The notes below the pieces were generated by a model, which saw only the letters and a program-made list of their open reading frames with translations, did not search any database and had not been told where the DNA came from. A stretch of 64,000 bases of DNA from Mytilus californianus (lineage: Eukaryota > Mollusca > Bivalvia > Mytilida > Mytilidae). Location of the stretch: assembly GCF_021869535.1 (NCBI RefSeq), contig NW_026262701.1, positions 387,501-451,500 of the forward strand, read 5' to 3'. The number at the start of each line of letters is the position of its first letter. The stretch's first letter is position 1. The position numbers and the translations under genes are program-made. Of this stretch, positions 12,050 through 23,264 are shown piece by piece.

Positions 12050-13151
12050 TTTTATACGCCCGTTTACGGGACGTATTATGGTATACCTTTGTCCGTCTGT
12101 CCGTCCGTCCGTCTGTCCGTCCGTCGTCAACATGTCGGACATTAACTCAAAAACGCTTTAACCAATTTGCATAAAACTTTGGTGAATTGTTTATATCTAT
12201 TGACGTGAGCTCCCTTTCGTTTTTTATAAATTTTAAGTTTTACGTTTCCGTGTTGTGGGGTTTTATTCATTAAAAAAAGGGGGATTCTCCAGTTTTCGGA
12301 CAATAACTCAAGAATGCTTTCACTAAATTGCAAGAAATTTTGGTTAATTGTTTATATCTATTGACATGAGCTCCCTTTTGATTTTTATAAATTTTAGATT
12401 TTACGTTTCCAAGTTACGGGGTTTTATTCATAAAAAGAAGGGGGATTTTCCAGTTTTCGGACAATAACTCAAAAATGCTTTCAGCAGTTCTCATGAAACT
12501 TTAATGAATTGTTGATATCTATTGATGTAAGCTCCCTTTAGAATTTTATAAATTTTACATTTTACATTTCCGAGTTATGGGGTTTTATTCATTAAAAAAG
12601 GGGGGATTTTCCAGTTTTCAGACAATAACTCAAGAATGCTTTCACCAACTTGCAAGAAATTTTGGTTAATTGTTTATATCTATTGACATGAGCTCCCTTT
12701 TGATTTTTATGAATTTTAGATTTTACTTTTCCAAGTTACAGGGTTTTATGCATAAAAAAAAGGGGGATTTTTCAGTTTTCGGACAATAACTCAAAAATTC
12801 TTTCAGCAATTCTTATGATAATTTGGTGAATCGATTATATCTATTGATGTTAGCTCCCTTTAGAATTTTATAAATTTTATTTGTTTATAGTCTGACAACA
12901 GATTTACTAAGTATTGCGCAACAGCATAGTGTATTGCACAACAGCAAGAAATCTTTAATTGAATATAATTCAATTCATATAACCAATTTCAAGTTCTTTG
13001 ACTACATTTATTCAGAAACCTATAATATGTCAAATATTTAATTACAATCCAAATTCAGACCTGTATCAAGCTTGAATATTGTGTCCTTTTTTGCCTCAGC
13101 TGTTCAGGGTTGGACCTCTGCGGGCGTATCTAGCTGCGCTCAGCGAAGCAG
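12050..13151 (+). mobile_element. Hairpin-ended repeat H2 ('atacgcccg' arms) nested in H1
   Basis: Begins 'tatacgcccgtttacgggac' (stem-loop), followed by a 'ccgtctgtccgtccg' run and about 145-bp modules ('gacaataactcaa', 'tatctattgacatgagctcc'). Ends 'ctgcgggcgtatctagctgc'. It interrupts the H1 text between 'agcattttt' and 'ctagtttcc', which are contiguous in the copy at 57.5 kb. That shows insertion. Confidence 0.75.
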
Positions 13152-13589
13152 TTTATTCTAGTTTCCAGACAATTACTTGTGTTCAAGTGTATGGATCTCT
13201 CTGAAATTGTTCTGCAAGGTACCATACCACAAAGGGAAGGCTGGGATTAATTTTGGGGGTAATTGCCTCAAAATTTTAGGAATTAGGGGCCAAAAAGGGG
13301 AAAAAAACAAGCATTTTTCTAGTTTCAGGACAATAACTTGTGTTCAAGTGTATGGATCTCTCTGAAATTGTACTGCAAGGTACCATACCACAAAGGGAAG
13401 GCTGGGATTGAGTTTGGGGGTGATGAATCATAAGGGGTTTCAAAAAATTTGGGGGGGGGGTTTCCTTTTTTTCCTTTTTCCTTTTTATTTTCTTTTAAAA
13501 TTTTCCATTTTAAGTTGGTTATTTCTGATTTATATTTAAAAGCAAATAATAATGATATGGTAGGAGATACACACCAAACAGGATGTGTA

Positions 13590-13830
13590 AATTATTATAT
13601 AATAAGTATTGTGCAATAGCAAGAAATTTTCAATTGCACAGTATTGCACAATAGCAAGAAATCTTCAATTGCACAGTATTGCGCAATAGCAAGAAATCTT
13701 CAATTGCACAGTATTGCCCAATAGCAAGAAATATCCAATAGCACAATATTGCGCAATAGCAAGAAATTGTCAATTGTACAGTATTGCACAATAGCAAGAA
13801 ATATTCAATTGCACAGTATTGTGCAAAAGA
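13590..13830 (+). repeat. 35-bp minisatellite inside H1
   Basis: Seven or so copies of 'cagtattgcacaatagcaag' plus 'aaatcttcaattgca'. Partial copies also lie at 12910-12955 in H2. Confidence 0.9.
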
Positions 13831-14815
13831 AGATACTTCGTATAAATTGCTTATTTCTTGACCAATTTCAATGGGGTTTTATTCTTGAATTCTTGGGGTT
13901 CTTTAATATGCTGAATCTGACTGTGTATTAAGTTTTTGGATTTTTGGCCCCGTTTTTAAATTGGTCCACATTGAGGTCCAAAGGGTCCAAAATTGAACTT
14001 TGTTTGATTTCATCAAAAATTGAATTATTGGGGTTCTTTGATATGCCGAATCTAACCATGTATTTAGATTCTTAATTTTTGGTTCCGTTTTCAAATTGGT
14101 CTACATTAAGGTCCAAAGGGTCCAAAATTAAACTTAGTTTGATTTTAACAAAAATTGAATTCTTAGGGTTCTTTGATATGCTGAATCTAAACATGTATTT
14201 AGATTTTTGATTATGGGCCCAGTTTTCAAGTTGTTCCAAATCGGGGTCCAAAATTAAACTTTGTTTGATTTCAACAAAAATTGAATTCTTGGGGTTCTTT
14301 GATATGCTGAATCTAACCATGTATTTAGATTTTGGATATTGGACCATAATAGGTGAATGTCCAATTTAAAATTTTTAAGTTCTTAAGACCACATTCATTC
14401 TGTGTCAGTAACCTATGCTGTGTCAAATATTTAATCACAATCCAAATTCAGAGCTGTATCAAGCTTGAATGTTGTGTCCATACTTGCCCCAACTGTTCAA
14501 GGTTCGACCTCTGCGGTCGTATCAAGCTGCGCCCTGCGGAGAATTTTATTTTATTTCGATATTACCTCTATTTCTCCTATTAGATCAACAGAAAAAAAAG
14601 TACCTTAACAAACATGCATGCATGCTTCTTTCAAAGGCAGATTGTGAGCTTATATGAACGGTGACCCCATTTTTTTATTTTATTTTTCCATTAAGTATAT
14701 GATAAAGTTCATTTTATAGAAAATATCGAAATTCTATATTTAAAAAAAAAATGGATTTATACCCTCGAGCCCCTTTAAGTATGAAAGTAATATTTTCTCT
14801 TTTAATATATTTCTC

Positions 14816-14915
14816 TTTGACTACATTGCTATCATAAAGTGTTCAACTTTTGACTACATTGCTATCATAAAGTGTTCAACTCTTTGACTACATTGCTATC
14901 ATAAAGTGTTCAATT
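14816..14915 (+). repeat. Short tandem triplication, about 33 bp
   Basis: Three copies of 'gactacattgctatcataaa' plus 'gtgttcaactttt'. Confidence 0.95.
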
Positions 14916-15351
14916 TTTGTCTTGAATAGTTGTCTTTACTCTTTATAAAAGTATAATTTCATGGACAATGAAAATCTTTTTGGACTGTTTTTTTTTTTTA
15001 AAGACTGCCCATTACAAATTGCAGTTTCTTAACATCTGTTCCAAGTAGACTTCCTTAAGTTCTTGATATAAAAAGGGTTTAAAAATAGTAAGCAAACCAG
15101 AAAAAAATTTTGAGGCAGGTTTTGATTTCCTAACACAAGAGTTTCAGGGGTTGTAAAAAATAATTACTTGGATAATGTAAGTTTTTGGAGCAGCATGAAG
15201 GGATGTTATTCAAGCATTGAAATAAAATTCAAATTACACAGGTAATTGTTTCATACATTTAAGAATTAAACCTGCTTATTTACAGACATTAACAACACAT
15301 CCACAAAATTTTTAATATTGGTTAACATGGTTAATGATGTAAATTATCTTA

Positions 15352-15996
15352 ACACATTGTTAACTTTTCTGGTTATTACAATAACACATGGTAAACTTTT
15401 CTGGTTATTACAATAACACATGGTAAACTTTTCTGGTTATTACAATAACACATTGTTAACTTTTCTGGTTATTATAATAACACATGGTAAACTTTTCTGG
15501 TTATTACAATAACACATGGTAAACTTTTCTGGTTATTACAATAACACATGGTAAACTTTTCTGGGTATTACAATAACACATTGTTAACTTTTCTGGTTAT
15601 TACAATAGCACATGGTAAACTTTTCTGGTTATTACAATAACACATGGTAAACTTTTCTGGGTATTACAATAACACATTGTTATTTTTTCTGGGTATTAAA
15701 ATAACACATTGTTAACTTTTCAAAATATTGAAATAGTACATGGTTTGAACTTTTCTGATTATAAAAGTAACAAATGATTTAAGCTTTCCAGATTATCATA
15801 ATAACACCTGGTTTAAATTTTTCAGATGACAAGCTTGGTTAGAATAACACGTGATCACTTTTCAGATGACAAGCATGAGTAAAATAACACATGATACACT
15901 TTTCAGGTGATAAGAATGATTAGAATAACACATGATACACTTTTCAGATGATAAGCATGATAAGAATAACACATGATAGTATCATACACTTTTCAG
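15352..15996 (+). repeat. Tandem array ending at the DUSP exon 1 acceptor
   Basis: The 5' part has 32-bp units ('cttttctggttattacaata' + 'acacatggtaaa'). Units lengthen to 40-48 bp downstream and then contain 'cttttcag', so AG ends fall at 15825, 15865, 15907, 15948 and finally 15996, the one used for the exon with the start codon. The functional 3' splice site is the last unit of the array. Confidence 0.9.
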
Positions 15997-16184
15997 GTAG
16001 TGATGGCAGAGTATGATCCACAGTTATTTGGTGAAATTAGAAGCCTACTGTTACAGTCACAAAACAGACATTTAGAGGATAAAGCACCAAATGGAGCCCA
16101 GCCAACTTTCTGGATGTTTGTTTTACCTGGTGGACCTAAAGACCATTATAATGAGGTCTATCCTGGAATTTTCATTGGAGACAA
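15997..16184 (+). CDS. DUSP3: DUSP3-like exon 1 (start codon at 16003)
   Basis: Acceptor ttttcag/GTAGTG and donor GACAA/gtaagt. Encodes residues 1-60 plus two bases of Lys61: an N-terminal helix (LFGEIRSLLLQS) and the lead strand NEVYPGIFIGDK. The first 6 nt are untranslated. Confidence 0.9.
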
Positions 16185-19100
16185 GTAAGTCAATATTCAG
16201 GTATTCATCAAGGGAAGCCAGTTTTCAGTGTTTTCAATTGAAGTAGGTACAAATGTAATTGTCAGTTTTCACCACCTAGGCAAAAACAAATTGTGGCATC
16301 TTTGACGCCAAATTATTGTGTCTTTATACTTTGTTCAGTAGTTTTTGTCTTGCCTGCGAGACAGGGATTACAATCAGGCAGCTGCTACTTAACCTATCTG
16401 TAAAAAACTTTATATGTATGTTACAAATCTTTTGTCTGTCATATGTCCATTTGTCCTTGACCTCATTTTCATGGTTCAGTGATTGCTTGAATAAGATGAA
16501 CAATTATTTTGTCATGTGAAATACTCATTATGAGTAATAGGCAAATAATATTTGGTATATGGGATTCTTGCGATGTCTTCATGTCTGTTAGACAGAGTGA
16601 CCTGACCTCTACCTCATTTCATGGATCAGTGAGCAAGGTTAAGTTTTTGTCAAGCCTGCAACTTCTGTCGCAGAAAGCTCGACATGGGGATACTGATCCG
16701 GCAACATCAACGTTAACAAACTCCTTAAAAGCTTAATATTTCTGAAGGTAGAAGACCTGAATCCTTCATACTTTGTATATAGATGCCTTATGTTCTGAAG
16801 TTTCCATCTGTCATATGTCCATTGTCCTTGACCTCCTTTTCATGGTTCAGTGACTACTTGAAAAAAAAGTTCTGATTTTTTGTAATGTTAATTTCTCTCT
16901 TATTATGAGTAATAGGATAACTATATTTGGTATATGCGTACCTTGCAAGGTCCTCATGCCCGTCAGACAGTTTTCACTTGACCTCGACCTCATTTCATGG
17001 ATCAGTGAACAAGGTTAAGTTTTCGTGGTCAAGTCCATATCTCAGATACTATAAGCAATAGGTCTACTATATTTGGTGTATGGAACGATTGAAAGGTGTA
17101 CATGTCCAACTGACAGGTGTCATCTGACCTTGACCTCATTTTCCTGGTTCAGTGGTCAAAGTTAAGTTTTTGAGTTTTGGTCTTTTTTTCTAATACTATA
17201 TGCAATAGGTCAACTATATTTGCTGTATGGAAATATTTTATGATGCACATGTCAGTCTCGCAGGCTTTATTTGACCCACGGTTCATATATGTTAATGTGA
17301 TACTTGTCGTTAAACTTTATAATTAGGACGATCATCATAAAATCAATGGTCAGTATAGTAGGCGAGACATTTCAGCATTTGCACTCTTGTTGTTCTTTGG
17401 TCTGTTTTTCTAATACTTTAAGCAATAGATCAACTATATTTGGTGTATGGAATGATTGTAAGGTGTATATGTCTATCTGGAAATTATCATCTGACCATGA
17501 CCTCATTTTCATGGTTCATTGGTCAATCTTAAGTTTTCCTGGTAAAGTTTGTTTCTTAGATACTATACATGAGCACTATATGCAATAGGTCAGCTACTTT
17601 TAAAGCATGTAATGATTGTAAGGTGTACATGTCTGTCTGGCAGGGTTCATCTGACCTTGACCTCATTATCATGGTTCATTGATCAATGTTAATTTTTCTG
17701 GTTCAGCTTGTTTCTTAGTTGTGCAATAGGTCAACTATATATAAAGCTTATTTGGTGTATGGAATGATTGTAAGGTTTACATACATGTATTTCTAGTTTC
17801 ATTTAGCCTATCTTGACTTCATTTTCTTGGATCATGTTAATTTTATGTGATAGTTGTAGTAAATCTTTATATTTAGGACTATCAACATAAAATCAATGGT
17901 CAGTAAAGAAGGAGAGACATTTCAGTGTGTGCACTTTTGTTGTGGGCAAGTCTGTTTCTCAGATATCATAAGCAATAGGCTCACTATATTTAGTGTATGG
18001 TATGATTGTAAGTTGTATATATGTCAATAATTTTAAGTGTACATGTATGTGATACTTGTAGTTAAACCTTCATATTACAGATTTTCAACATTTAATAATG
18101 ATAAGTAAAGCAGGTGAGACATTTCAGCTTGTGCACTCTTGATTATCTTATTATCTTAACTACCAATCTATTTATATCAAGTATACTATTAACAGTCACT
18201 GAAATTCTTTTAAGCTATGGACATGGGACTCTCCTCAGAGTGCACAGGCTGGGCGTCATGTACAAAATGTAAACAGTATCCCATAGAACTTGAACAGGTT
18301 GTCAAGGAAAATAGATAATGCATAGTTACAATGATTTTAAACAGGTCATTTATCCTGATAATATTTAATATTAGATTGGTACTTTTATAGCTATTGAATT
18401 TTTAAGACCTTTATTCAAAATAGAAACAGCATATGCCTAATTCTACATGTTCTAGCTAGGTCAATGATTATTTGACCCTACCCTCAGTCATGGTATATTG
18501 AATTTATAAATGATATGCATAGTTTATATGTTTAAATATTGCCATTTTAATTTCAACATTTGCATTTTACAATCAAAATTTCAAAAAGCATGACATTTCT
18601 CTGTGTCAATGTAGTTAGTATTACTGTATAGATGGTGAAATTCCAGTTTTGATAATTGGCGTAGATCCAAGTTAAGGTTTTTTTAGAACCTTTCATTTTG
18701 TCATGCCTGAAATTAAATAATATTTATTTATATTATAATGTACAGGATAACTTATCTGCCGGATACTGGATCTATATAAATAGGGTGCAACAATTAATCA
18801 ATCATTCTGCCTTTGAAGAAGGTCCGTGAATGACTGTAACCTGTCAGTCTTTGTATCAACACCAGGCGCTGTTAATTATGTGTTTTGGCATATCCTATAT
18901 TTTATATGCTACATGTTTTTTTATGCCCCATTTATGGGCATTATGTTTTTCAGTCTGTGCATCAGTTCGTTAGTCCGTCTGTCCCGCTTCAGGTTAAAGT
19001 TTTTGGTCAAGGTAGTTTTTGATGAAGTTGGAAGTCTTATCAACTTGATACTTAGAACACATGTTCCCTATGATATGATCTTTCTAATTTTAATGCCAAA

Positions 19101-22100
19101 TTAGAGTTTTGACCCAATTTCACGGTCCACTGAACATAGAAAATGATAGTGCAAGTAGGACATCCGTGTACTTAATGGACACATTCTTGTTATCGTTGAT
19201 TCACATTATAAAAACAGCTTCCAAAACTATACTACTCATTATGTAATTCTGGTTGACATGCTTGAAATGATTCTCTGGAAAGTATTTTAACCGCTTTTGA
19301 AAGAGGGATTGGTATTATCTAATCATGATTTTATTTTTCAGAGAGATAGCCTCAAACATAGAAAAATTACAGAAAGAAAATATAACACATGTGTTGAACT
19401 GTGCTCAGGGGACCAAATTCAACCAGATAAACACTTCTTCTGGATACTTTAAGAATGCAAGGATACAGTATTATGGAATAAAAGCTAATGACATATCAAC
19501 ATTTAAAATGGCTCCAGAATTTGACAAGGCAGCAGAATTTCTAGACAATGCTCTAAAGGATCAAGGTATAAATCTATTGTATTGAAACAGTAAGAAGATG
19601 TGGTATGATTGCCATGAGACAACTATCCACCTGAGACCAAAAGATGAAGATGCAAGCAACCAGTTACCACTGGACAGAGTATGGCTTTTAACAATGAGCA
19701 AAACCCATACCATACTTTAATCTATAAAAGGCACAGGCATGACAAAATGTGAACAATTCAAATGGAGAAAACAACAGCCTGATTTAGGGAGCTACCATTT
19801 GATTTTTATGGGGGGGGGCTAGGATGAAAAATTTTGTCCTGCATTTTTTTTATGTCCCTGCCGTAGCGGAGGGGGCATTAAGTTTTACCCTTGTCCGTCT
19901 GTACGTACGTACTTACATACGTACGTACGTCCCAAAATTGGTTTCCGTTCTCTAACTTTAGTTTGCCTCAAGCAAATATTATGAAACTTATACACAATGC
20001 TTATTACCACAAAACACAGATCAAGTTTGAATTTTGGTGGGGTCACTTTTACCGTTCTAGAGTTATGCCCCTTTACAAATGGAAAAATTGCTGAATTTAT
20101 CGTTTCCGTTCTCTAACTTATGTTTGCCTCAACCAAATGTTATGAAACTTAAAAACAATGCTTATTACCATAAAACACAGATCAAGTTTGAATTTTGGTG
20201 GCGTCACTTTAACCGTTCTAGAGTTATGCCCCTTTATAAATGGAAAAATTGCAAAATTTTTATTTTCTTCTAAATATCAAGTAATTTTTAAAATTGGAGT
20301 TATCTTCCTTTGTCCATGATTATAGTTGAATCAACTACAATCAATGCTTTATACAATTCAATGTTTAATTTTGACTTCAACTGATAAAACACAGATCAAG
20401 CTGAATTTGGGTAGTGTCACTTTAACCATTATTGAGTTATGCCCCTTTATCGAAATTTTATGAGTCTTACACACTGCTTATTACCACAAAACTCAGATCA
20501 AGTTGAATTTGGGTAGTGTCACTTTTACCGTTCTTCAGTTATGTCTCTTTATAACTATATGATATGCAAGCAGGGGCATCATCTGTGTTCACATGTGGAC
20601 ACTATCCACATTTATTAGTTGTAATCTCTGTCCTGCCTTTTTATTTTTCACTCTATTCGGTCCTGCCTTTTTTTTTATTAGTTTATCCTGACTTTTTTTA
20701 CATAAATTGTCATCCTGCCTTTTTTTTTACTCAAAACTCTTGTCCTGCCTTTTTTTTCAAATTTCATCCTAGCCCCCCATAAAAATCAAATGGTAGCTCC
20801 CTTATGCTTAAAACATATGGCAGACAGTAACTATGGACAACCATGGAATGACAGAATGTGGTAGGATTAAACATATTGTGAGCACTCAACCCTCCTCCTT
20901 ACCTCAGATAGCGAAGTAACAGTAGAACATGAGAAAGATTAGTTGAAAGTTGAAAACGGTATTGTTTACTTTCAATTATCTGAAAGATAAAATATTTAAC
21001 TGTTATAGTGTTTACCATCAATGCTCTAAAAAATCAAAGTACAAAAGTATTATATTAATACAATGAAAATACTCTTTTAACAATAACTCTTTAGGGATCT
21101 ACCCTGTAACTACAAGCAGCGGCAAATAAACCATATGTGTAGATAAATTACCCGAAGCACTATTGAACAGACCCCGACTCATTTTTGCGCCTGTCCCAAG
21201 TTCGGATCTCAAGCCTCTGGCCTTTGTTAGTCTTGTATGTTTTTTTAATTTTAGTTCATTTATATGTTTTGGAGTTTAGTGTGACGTCTTTTTTCACTGA
21301 ACTAGTACACATTTTTTGTTTAGGGGCCAGCTGAAGACCGCCTCCGGTTGCTGGATTTTCTCGCTGTGTTGAAGACTCATTGATGGCCTTCAGTTGCTTT
21401 CTGCTCTTTGGTTGGGTTGTTGTCTCTTTGACACATTCCCAATTTCCATTCTTAATTTTATTTCACTTTCAATACCATGGTTACATTGTGATGTTGGATT
21501 ATGAATTTCCGATTTTTCCTTTGTATTATGTGTACATAACCTGATGTTGGTTATCCTAGGCACCAAAACAGAAGAACTATGGGACAGTCATGTTTTAATC
21601 CATTCCATTTATAGCATTTTCAGTAAATAACTCTGACATAAAATTTGAAGCAAATACTTTATACATGAACAATTTTATTTTAATATCTTGTTCATGTTGA
21701 TTATATTGAAATGTTTCACTTTCTATTTATACTTTCACTTTCTATTTATACTTTTATTTACACTGTGATGTTGGATTAAGAATTTTCCTATTTTTCCTGT
21801 GTATTATGTGTAACCTGATGCTGGTATCCTAGGCACCAAAACAGTTGGTCATTTATTTACTGCAGCAATCCCTATCGTGTTGTTGTTATAAGTACATTTT
21901 ATGTGTTTTATCATAACATCATACTCATGGTATCAACTTCAGGGATTCTATCACATTTCAGATTTACTAGAAGTTGGTTCACTCTTGTTGACAATATTTT
22001 ATATCAACAATTACTTTCCATGTTCTGAAAGATCAAAGTATAAAACTATCAAATTGTCTCTTTCCTAGCTTTGAAAGATCAAGGTATAATATAAAACTAT

Positions 22101-23231
22101 CAAATTGTCACTTTCAGCTTTGAAAGATCAAAGTATAAAACTATCAAATTGTCACTTTCCTAGCTTTGAAAGATCAAGGTGTAAAACTATCAAATTGTCA
22201 CTTTCCTAGCTTTGAAAGATCAAGGTGTAAAACTATCAAATTGTCACTTTCCTAGCTTTGAAAGATCAAGGTGTAAAACTATCAAATTGTCACTTTCCTA
22301 GCTTTGAAAGATCAAGGTATGAAACTATCAAATTGTCTCTTTCCTAGCTTTGAAAGATCAAGGTTTGAAACTATGTTTAATTTTGTTGAGTATAAGTCAA
22401 TACCTAAAGTTCCCAGTTCCTGGGAAGGTTGTAAATAAATTTAACAGAGAATACTTCAGACCTCTCTTCAACACCAAATTATTTAAAAGACAAAAAATAG
22501 GGTTATATTACCAATGTTACCATTGTGGAAGTTCCTTACTTGGGAGAGGTACCCTGCATGGTTACTTAGGAGAGGCACCCTGCATGGTTACTTGGGACAG
22601 GCACCCTGTGTGGTTACTTGGGAAGGCTCCCTGTATGGTTACTTGGGAGAGGCACCCTGTATGGTTACTTGGGACAGACACCCTGTATGGTTACTTGGGA
22701 CAGGCACCGTGTATGGTTACTTGGGACAGGCACCTTGTATGGTTACTTGGGACAGGCACCCTGTATGGTTACTTGGGACAGGCACCCTGTGTGGTTACTT
22801 GGGACAGGCAACTTGTATGATTACTTGGGACAGGCACCCTGTGTGGTTACTTGGGACAGGCAACTTGTATGATTACTTGGGACAGGCACCCTGTATGGTT
22901 AAATTAGTGTTTTAGTATCATTGTTGAAGTCCCTTACTTGGAACAGAAACTCTGTATGGTTAAACTAGTGTTAGGGAGCTACCATTTGATTTTTATGGGG
23001 GGGCTAGGATGAAATTTGAAAAAAAAGGCAGGACAGGAGTTTTGAGTAAAAAAAAAAGGCAGGATGAGCAACTTGGCCAAAAAAAGGCAGGATGACAATT
23101 TATGTAAAAAAAAGTTAGGATAAACTAATAAAAAAAAAGGCAGGACCGAATAGACTATATAGAGTGAAAAATAAAAAGGCAGGACAGAGATTACAACTAA
23201 AAAAATTGCAGGACAAAATTTTTCATCCTAG

Positions 23232-23264
<33 letters not shown>

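Larger units (their letters stand above)
11509..14545 (+). mobile_element. Hairpin-ended repeat H1 ('atacgaccgc' arms), modular
   Basis: Starts with a stem-loop, 'tatacgaccgcaaa' paired to 'tttggtcgtata', and ends 'ctgcggtcgtatcaagctgc', which carries the inverse of the starting arm. In between are repeated about 115-bp modules ('gtatggatctctctgaaatt', 'ccacaaagggaaggctggga'). A second repeat (12050-13151) is inserted in it. The same family occurs at 57556-59163. No transposase ORF. Non-autonomous; class unknown to me. Confidence 0.75.
19595..20960 (-). repeat. Family A copy split by two nested insertions
   Basis: 19595-19786 reads the family A start ('gtggtatgattgccatgaga' to 'cagcctgattta'). 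The family text resumes at 20802 ('ttatgcttaaaacatatggc', then 'caaccctcctcc'). In between lies a TTA-flanked element holding an H4 repeat. Confidence 0.8.

Noticed and set aside
22350..22915. ORF 'WLLGTGTLYGYLG' repeats
   Set aside because: 26-bp minisatellite, open in three frames, in DUSP intron 2.
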